A stretch of 64,000 nucleotides of DNA. Source: Effrenium voratum (lineage: Eukaryota; Sar; Dinophyceae; Suessiales; Symbiodiniaceae). How positions within the stretch are numbered: position 1 is the stretch's first letter; every line of letters starts with the position of its first letter. Of the stretch, positions 61,401-64,000 are shown in pieces. The notes under the pieces are model-generated. The model saw only the letters and a list, made by a program, of their open reading frames with translations. It did no database searches and was not told the origin of the DNA. The position numbers were made by a program, and so were the translations under genes. The DNA is taken from assembly GCA_963377175.1 (NCBI GenBank), contig CAUJNA010003798.1, forward strand, positions 294,001-358,000. Direction: 5' to 3'.

Positions 61401-62141
61401 ATATTTCCAAGAACAAGTTCCGGTACTTGGCCTGGTTTCTGGCGGAGGAGAGTTTGTTCGGAGCCAAGCGTGCAGGTAGCCAAAGCCTCACATGTGCCCA
61501 AGATGGGCCTCTGCTCGGAGACTCATCTTGGTTCCCTCGAAGCATCCCGAAAGGTCTCCATTTGCCGTTTTTCCTTTTGGGTATGCGGGCGCCTAACACC
61601 GCTCTTGGCCTGTTGAGAAAGCAGGGTTCTACTTGATGTATTTCTCGGGGATAGAAAGGTCTATCCAAAGTGTCATCTTGGGTTGGGAACCAAGTCTGTG
61701 GGCATCTGGCCCACGCCCAAGAAATGCCCAGCAAAACGAGGAGAAACTGAACTGAACATGGTTGAACTCCAACCCAGGCGGAAAAAGAATCTCTTCAAGA
61801 GACCTGCGGTGTTTCAAGGAAATGAGCATGTTTTTTGGCCAACTGGCAAACGGGAGGTAATCCTTGGTTCGTGGTTTGGATTTGAACCTCTGCTTCTTGT
61901 AGACGATGAACGGGGTTTCCACTCCTCGCTCCAAATCACCCAATCAGAGGGAAGCTGATGAGTAGATTGTCAGCATCCGTGGTTTGGAGGTTGGGGGGTG
62001 GTTTCCCATTTTCTTGGGGTTCAAATCCCCAACCACCAATCCAAGCGACCAACTCAGCCGGTTCACTCAGAGCCTGACAGGCGCCCTGGCAGCGATTTCT
62101 GGGCCGGTGGCTGTGGAGCACCGCCAGCAGGCGCTTCTTGG
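46393..62141 (+). CDS. PLP-dependent aminotransferase, HisC-like, at least nine exons
   Basis: A spliced host gene read by eye. The fold-type I aminotransferase pattern of histidinol-phosphate aminotransferase appears in order over nine islands: YP-D-G-PATYKE; ALADAL..ERLVWAHGASDVIL; PSWPNAASLLRAGG; SPTGTEVP; LVAVDQTYLGF (usual VDEAY); REEYDNVVLIRSLSK with the PLP lysine codon at 57677-57679; VEGLAALRLGYA (usual AFGLAGLRLGY); and TQSLTGALAAI. Frames are continuous across 51585/55145, 55233/56672, 56747/57623, 57679/59628 and 59698/62058. The enzyme would transfer an amino group from glutamate to imidazole-acetol phosphate or a similar oxo acid. The stretch between the second and third exons and that before SPTGT are incomplete, so exons are missing. 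The N- and C-terminal ends are not located. HisC is the closest family; another class I/II aminotransferase is possible. Confidence 0.7.
46631..46732 (+). repeat. CTAGGTCC-family introner-like repeat
   Basis: Begins CTAGGTTCCCCCACTAGTGCCC and ends CTGGAGGACCCAG, inside the intron after exon 1. Confidence 0.7.
47316..47420 (+). CDS. HisC-like exon 2
   Basis: Reads ALADALRTAPERLVWAHGAS then DVILRTALAAAKRGG. It corresponds to the VGNGSDEIL segment that contacts the PLP phosphate. The GT donor is GGG|GTGAAG. Confidence 0.65.
49798..49875 (+). CDS. HisC-like exon 3
   Basis: After CTCAG the frame reads PSWPNAASLLRAGGLKVDTA, matching PTYPMYRILAELAGAKVVEV. The 3' limit is approximate. About six residues expected between exons 2 and 3 are not accounted for. 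Confidence 0.6.
50558..50648 (+). repeat. CTAGGTCC-family introner-like repeat, 3'-degenerate
   Basis: CTAGGTCCCCCCTAGCTGCCC to TATAACTGGAGGAAGG; it lacks part of the 3' end. Confidence 0.55.
51176..51302 (+). repeat. CTAGGTCC-family introner-like repeat
   Basis: CTAGGTACCCCAGTAGTGCCC to CTCTACTGGAGG, with an internal partial duplication of the TTCTAAC segment. Confidence 0.65.
51359..51463 (+). repeat. MITE of the TACCCTCCCA family abutting an exon
   Basis: Inverted ends TACCCTCCCATCCAGAAACATGG and CCATGTTAGTCGACAGGAGGGTA. It ends 8 bases before HisC-like exon 4. Confidence 0.6.
51472..51585 (+). CDS. HisC-like exon 4
   Basis: Reads SPTGTEVPYPDPSEGAEGGD then SWELLRERLDGPALGIED. SPTGT is the NPTGT motif that positions the cofactor ring. 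The GT donor after GAT is in phase with exon 5. Confidence 0.65.
52685..52810 (+). repeat. Second copy of the host repeat that flanks the provirus
   Basis: It matches 2713-2850 and is followed 25 bases later by CTAGGTCCCCAGTGCCC. It is an approximate empty-site analogue for the provirus insertion. Confidence 0.6.
54373..54745. repeat. 39-bp inverted repeat pair with ~295-bp interior
   Basis: 54373-54411 (GTAGGTGTATGTCTGTTGG...) and 54707-54745 are inverted with two mismatches. A further 15-bp inverted pair (CTGGGTGAATTATAA) lies at about 54767-54881. It lies in an intron of the aminotransferase gene; probably a foldback or MITE remnant. Confidence 0.65.
55145..55233 (+). CDS. HisC-like exon 5
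   Basis: After GGAACAG the frame reads ELLAAGAFQRSLVAVDQTYL then GFTDGDGSD. VDQTY stands in for VDEAY, whose Asp and Tyr bind the pyridine nitrogen and hydroxyl of PLP. It ends at CC|GTGTTT. Confidence 0.75.
56392..56517 (+). repeat. CTAGGTCC-family introner-like repeat, full copy
   Basis: CTAGGTCCCCCAGCCAGGTGCCC to CTCTACTGGAGGACCTAG, 126 bp with perfect 8-bp inverted ends. Confidence 0.8.
56672..56747 (+). CDS. HisC-like exon 6
   Basis: Reads AERGAPEELTTDDELLESLA then EAGAG. Its first C completes the codon from exon 5. The end at GGA|GTTGGT (GT) or GGG|GCTGG (GC) is in phase 0. It is a lineage-specific insert between the VDEAY and SKA motifs. Confidence 0.6.
57623..57679 (+). CDS. HisC-like exon 7 with PLP lysine
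   Basis: 19 codons after GGTCCAG: PSIPREEYDNVVLIRSLSK. The final Lys (57677-57679) is the Schiff-base lysine of the SKA motif. The donor is GC (AAG|GCACGG), and joining to exon 8 gives a continuous SK-x2-GLAALRLGY motif. Confidence 0.75.
57746..57848 (+). repeat. CTAGGTCC-family introner-like repeat, full copy
   Basis: CTAGGTCCCCCGGTAGTGCCC to CCCTACTGGAGGACCTAG, 103 bp. It is preceded by TT, giving TTCTAGG as at the provirus junction. Confidence 0.8.
58935..59018 (+). repeat. CTAGGTCC-family repeat, 5'-truncated
   Basis: GGGGAGGGTTTTACCCTACTAAAATAGACG to CTCTACTGGAGGACCTAG. It follows a fragment resembling the end of the 2713-2850 repeat. Confidence 0.65.
59628..59698 (+). CDS. HisC-like exon 8
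   Basis: After GGCGCAG the frame reads VEGLAALRLGYAKSTVRTVQ then QIT. It contains the Arg of GLRLGY that contacts the PLP phosphate in this family. The end GA|GCCGGG is a second possible GC donor, in phase with exon 9. Confidence 0.75.
60459..60605 (+). repeat. CCTTCCC polypyrimidine tract
   Basis: About 145 bases of CTTCCC/CCCTCCCC reiteration; intronic low complexity. Confidence 0.85.
60785..61130 (+). repeat. Composite dispersed repeat, copy 2
   Basis: Similar over most of its length to 40972-41330, including the ATCATTGGAGCTTGCCCATG and TTATTTGTCTGATGTCTTC blocks in the same order. Confidence 0.7.
62058..62141 (+). CDS. HisC-like exon 9 (last recognised)
   Basis: After CAACTCAG the frame reads RFTQSLTGALAAISGPVAVE then HRQQALL, matching the FNVNSLAQAAALAAL helix. 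The likely donor is GG|GTGGTT. Further C-terminal exons would lie beyond 62.2 kb. Confidence 0.6.
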
Positions 62142-62199
62142 GTGGTTGGAAGGGAGCCGTTGAGCCGGGGATTTCCCATGCGGTGAAAGGCCGCTGCAA

Positions 62200-62310
62200 C
62201 TAGGTCCCCCCAATACCTTTCTCACCCCTTTTTTGGTTGGGAGGGTTCCCCTACTAAAACAGACTATAGCAAGGTTACTCTTATTCTCACCTGTCTACTG
62301 GAGGACCTAG
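62200..62310 (+). repeat. CTAGGTCC-family introner-like repeat, full copy
   Basis: CTAGGTCCCCCCAATACC to TCTACTGGAGGACCTAG, 111 bp, with perfect 8-bp inverted ends. Confidence 0.8.
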
Positions 62311-62604
62311 GCAAGCAGGGAAAAACCTACCATATTGGGGACCCCCCTGTTTTAGGACACCCACATCATGTGAATCGGGGTAACACCACATGCTTTTTGT
62401 TGCCAAGTGTTCTCATCATCTCAGTGGACCAGAGCCAACCGTGCCGTTCCGTGTGGCTTCCGAAAGCCAAACGGCTGATCCAAGTCAGCCAGAAAGCCAG
62501 CCAGAAGCCAACCAAACCGCCAGCCAGGAGCCAACCAAACGCAGCCAGAAGCCAGCCAGAAGCCCTGCCCAACGGGTTTGGGGGGGTTTGGTTTTTTTAA
62601 GTAC

Positions 62605-62690
62605 TGGTTTGCCCAACCTGTTTGGGGTTTGATTCTGGTTTGCCCAACCCGTTGGGGTTTGATACTGGCTTGCCCAACCCGTTTGGGGTT
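62605..62690 (+). repeat. Three tandem ~35-bp units
   Basis: TTGCCCAACC(T/C)GTTTGGGGTTTGAT is repeated three times with small changes. Confidence 0.7.
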
Positions 62691-62859
62691 TCCCGAGAAC
62701 CCCCAAACCCTAACCCGAAAAGGGCCTGAGCAGGCTCAGTCGTCCAGCTGCCTCACAGCTGCCGGCCTGCCCCGTCTCGTCCCTGACAGGCTCGCCGCAG
62801 TAAGTGCAGTGTGTGGCACTCCTCTTCTTTGTCGGCGACTCCTTCGGCCTCGGGGGTCT

Positions 62860-63160
62860 TAGCAGCCATGAAGGTAAAGTTCACCTTCTTCGCGACCAGG
62901 TTCTTGCCGTCCGTGGGTGAACACCCCAATGTCGCACCCAAGCATTGAGCATGCGTTTGTCCACTGCAATCGTTCTTCCGCTCACGCAGCCCGCCCTGCG
63001 GTGCCTTGTTGCGTCGCGGTGTTTCCTCCAGACGTCGCGCAGAGTGATCCCGGTCTAGAATCGGAAAACTGCATTATCCCTCCAATGGCCCTTCTGACCA
63101 CACGAGCTGCACGGAGTGGCCTGCTTCTTAGCGGCCATGTCCATCTTTCGGCCGCAAGCC
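62860..63160 (-). other. Possible zinc-knuckle fragment of a retroelement or host gene
   Basis: On the minus strand a Met-started frame near 63150-63060 reads MAAKKQATPCSSCGQKGHW, a CxxCxxxGH zinc-knuckle beginning that lacks the last Cys. A second frame near 62800 has HCTYCGEPV. Both look like broken remnants. Confidence 0.25.
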
Positions 63161-63659
63161 CGTTCTTGAAGTTGCGGGACTGGTCCGCAGCGATCTCATC
63201 CTCAGAGTCCTATGGGCTGCTTCCAACTCCGTGTCATCCGCCTTCTCGGAAATGTCCTCAAAGCTCCTCCTCCACTCCAGCAAGTGGGTCTGTGTTTTTT
63301 TACCGTGTCAGTTCTTTAATCTTCGTGGGAGGTGGGGCTTGGGCGAGCCATACCCCCAAATCATACCCCGAATCATGCGATTCATACCCCCGAAAAAATC
63401 CAAAAAGGAGTTTAAGAACTGCCTGATCGAAGGCCTTAGCTAAGGGTATGCAAGTAGAGCCTGTTCTGCGGGCAACGCAATTCCCTGTCTGTCCCCAAGC
63501 AACTGGCGTTTAGGGTAGAAGTTACAGGTTAGCTTACAGCTCGTCACGCGCCAGCTGACAGTTTGTATGGCGACGCACGCGTAATTGCATTTCAAAAGTG
63601 CGCGTGTACTGCCGCTCCGGCGCGGGTCGAAAAATGACCAAGAATGAAGGCTTGAAACA

Positions 63660-63765
63660 GTCGGCCCGCCTTGCCGCTGCCCTGCGGCGCCGGCAGCGCC
63701 AGCTTTAGCAGGGTCTCCCGGCCCTCCGTGCTGTGCACCCAAGCCTCGGATTTCTCGTCACTGGA
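63660..63765. CDS. Exon-like island (strand uncertain)
   Basis: A GC-rich island. The minus frame reads EAWVHSTEGRETLLKLALPA then PQGSGKAG. A plus frame is also open but less protein-like. It could be an exon of a convergent gene. Confidence 0.3.
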
Positions 63766-64000
63766 AGTCAAAACTTTGGAAACTGAAGTTGAATTTGCAA
63801 GAAGTCCGAGGCTTTCCTCCAGTTCCCTTTTTGAAACCTCAAGTAGAAACCGATCCTTTCAATGAAAAGCCACCGGATCCTCCAAAAGCGGCGATCGCGC
63901 CAATGGAACCAGATCCTTAAAAAAAGCTTGGCAAACGTTTCCAGGGAAACCACCGGTGAGAAACCACCGGTGAATCCTCCAGCCCAAACCGATCGTTTCA

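Noticed and set aside
1..64000. tRNA or rRNA genes
   Set aside because: I saw no cloverleaf with A and B boxes and no conserved rRNA stretch on either strand, within the limits of reading by eye.

Overview
The window is a stretch of eukaryotic (protist) nuclear genome carrying one complete integrated virus. Host DNA (1-2855 and 23697-64000) is GC-balanced to GC-rich. It is crowded with short dispersed repeats and holds only short GC-rich exons separated by introns of roughly 1-4 kb. The viral block (2861-23691) is visibly AT-rich, gene-dense and intronless. Splice sites of the host gene include a GC donor, and acceptors often read AG|G. Many ~110-bp introner-like repeats are present. Together these fit a dinoflagellate or similar repeat-rich alga, but the host is an inference.

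The element is a Polinton-like virus / endogenous virophage-type provirus of about 20.8 kb. It has 220-bp terminal inverted repeats (2861-3080 and 23472-23691, one visible mismatch) and a 5-bp target duplication TCTAG (2856-2860 and 23692-23696). It inserted at the outer edge of a host repeat that begins CTAGG. Left arm, minus strand: three related small Cys-motif proteins, a small unknown, an rve-type integrase, and a giant replication protein with a possible thiol-protease-like domain, family B DNA polymerase palm, SF1 helicase and Cys-rich tail. Centre: unknown and coiled-coil proteins, a zinc-motif protein, the penton/minor capsid protein (minus), then a lipase, small proteins, the double jelly-roll major capsid protein and a 922-residue fibre with a peptidase S74 chaperone (plus). 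Right arm: a putatively myristoylated peptide, the FtsK/HerA packaging ATPase (minus), small proteins, a cytosine-5 DNA methyltransferase, and a tandem array of GC-rich palindromes against the right repeat. Two genes (replication protein and methyltransferase) carry single-base breaks in homopolymers. These may be early decay or assembly error; the rest looks intact.

The genes cover integration, replication, packaging, capsid, attachment and membrane attack. AT-rich hairpins sit at the 3' ends of several viral transcription units. This recalls the hairpin polyadenylation rule of mimiviruses and their virophages and hints that a giant virus may supply transcription.

Downstream, the host plus strand encodes a class I/II PLP aminotransferase resembling histidinol-phosphate aminotransferase, split over at least nine exons from about 46.4 to 62.1 kb. 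Reading frames join across five consecutive introns with GT and GC donors. Further exon-like islands at 23.9-43.3 kb and possibly 1.0-2.0 kb lie on the same strand, so the virus probably sits in or beside an intron. The introns are packed with several MITE-like families, a 1.2-kb G-rich minisatellite (26.06-27.29 kb), a TTA/TAG microsatellite and degenerate repeats.
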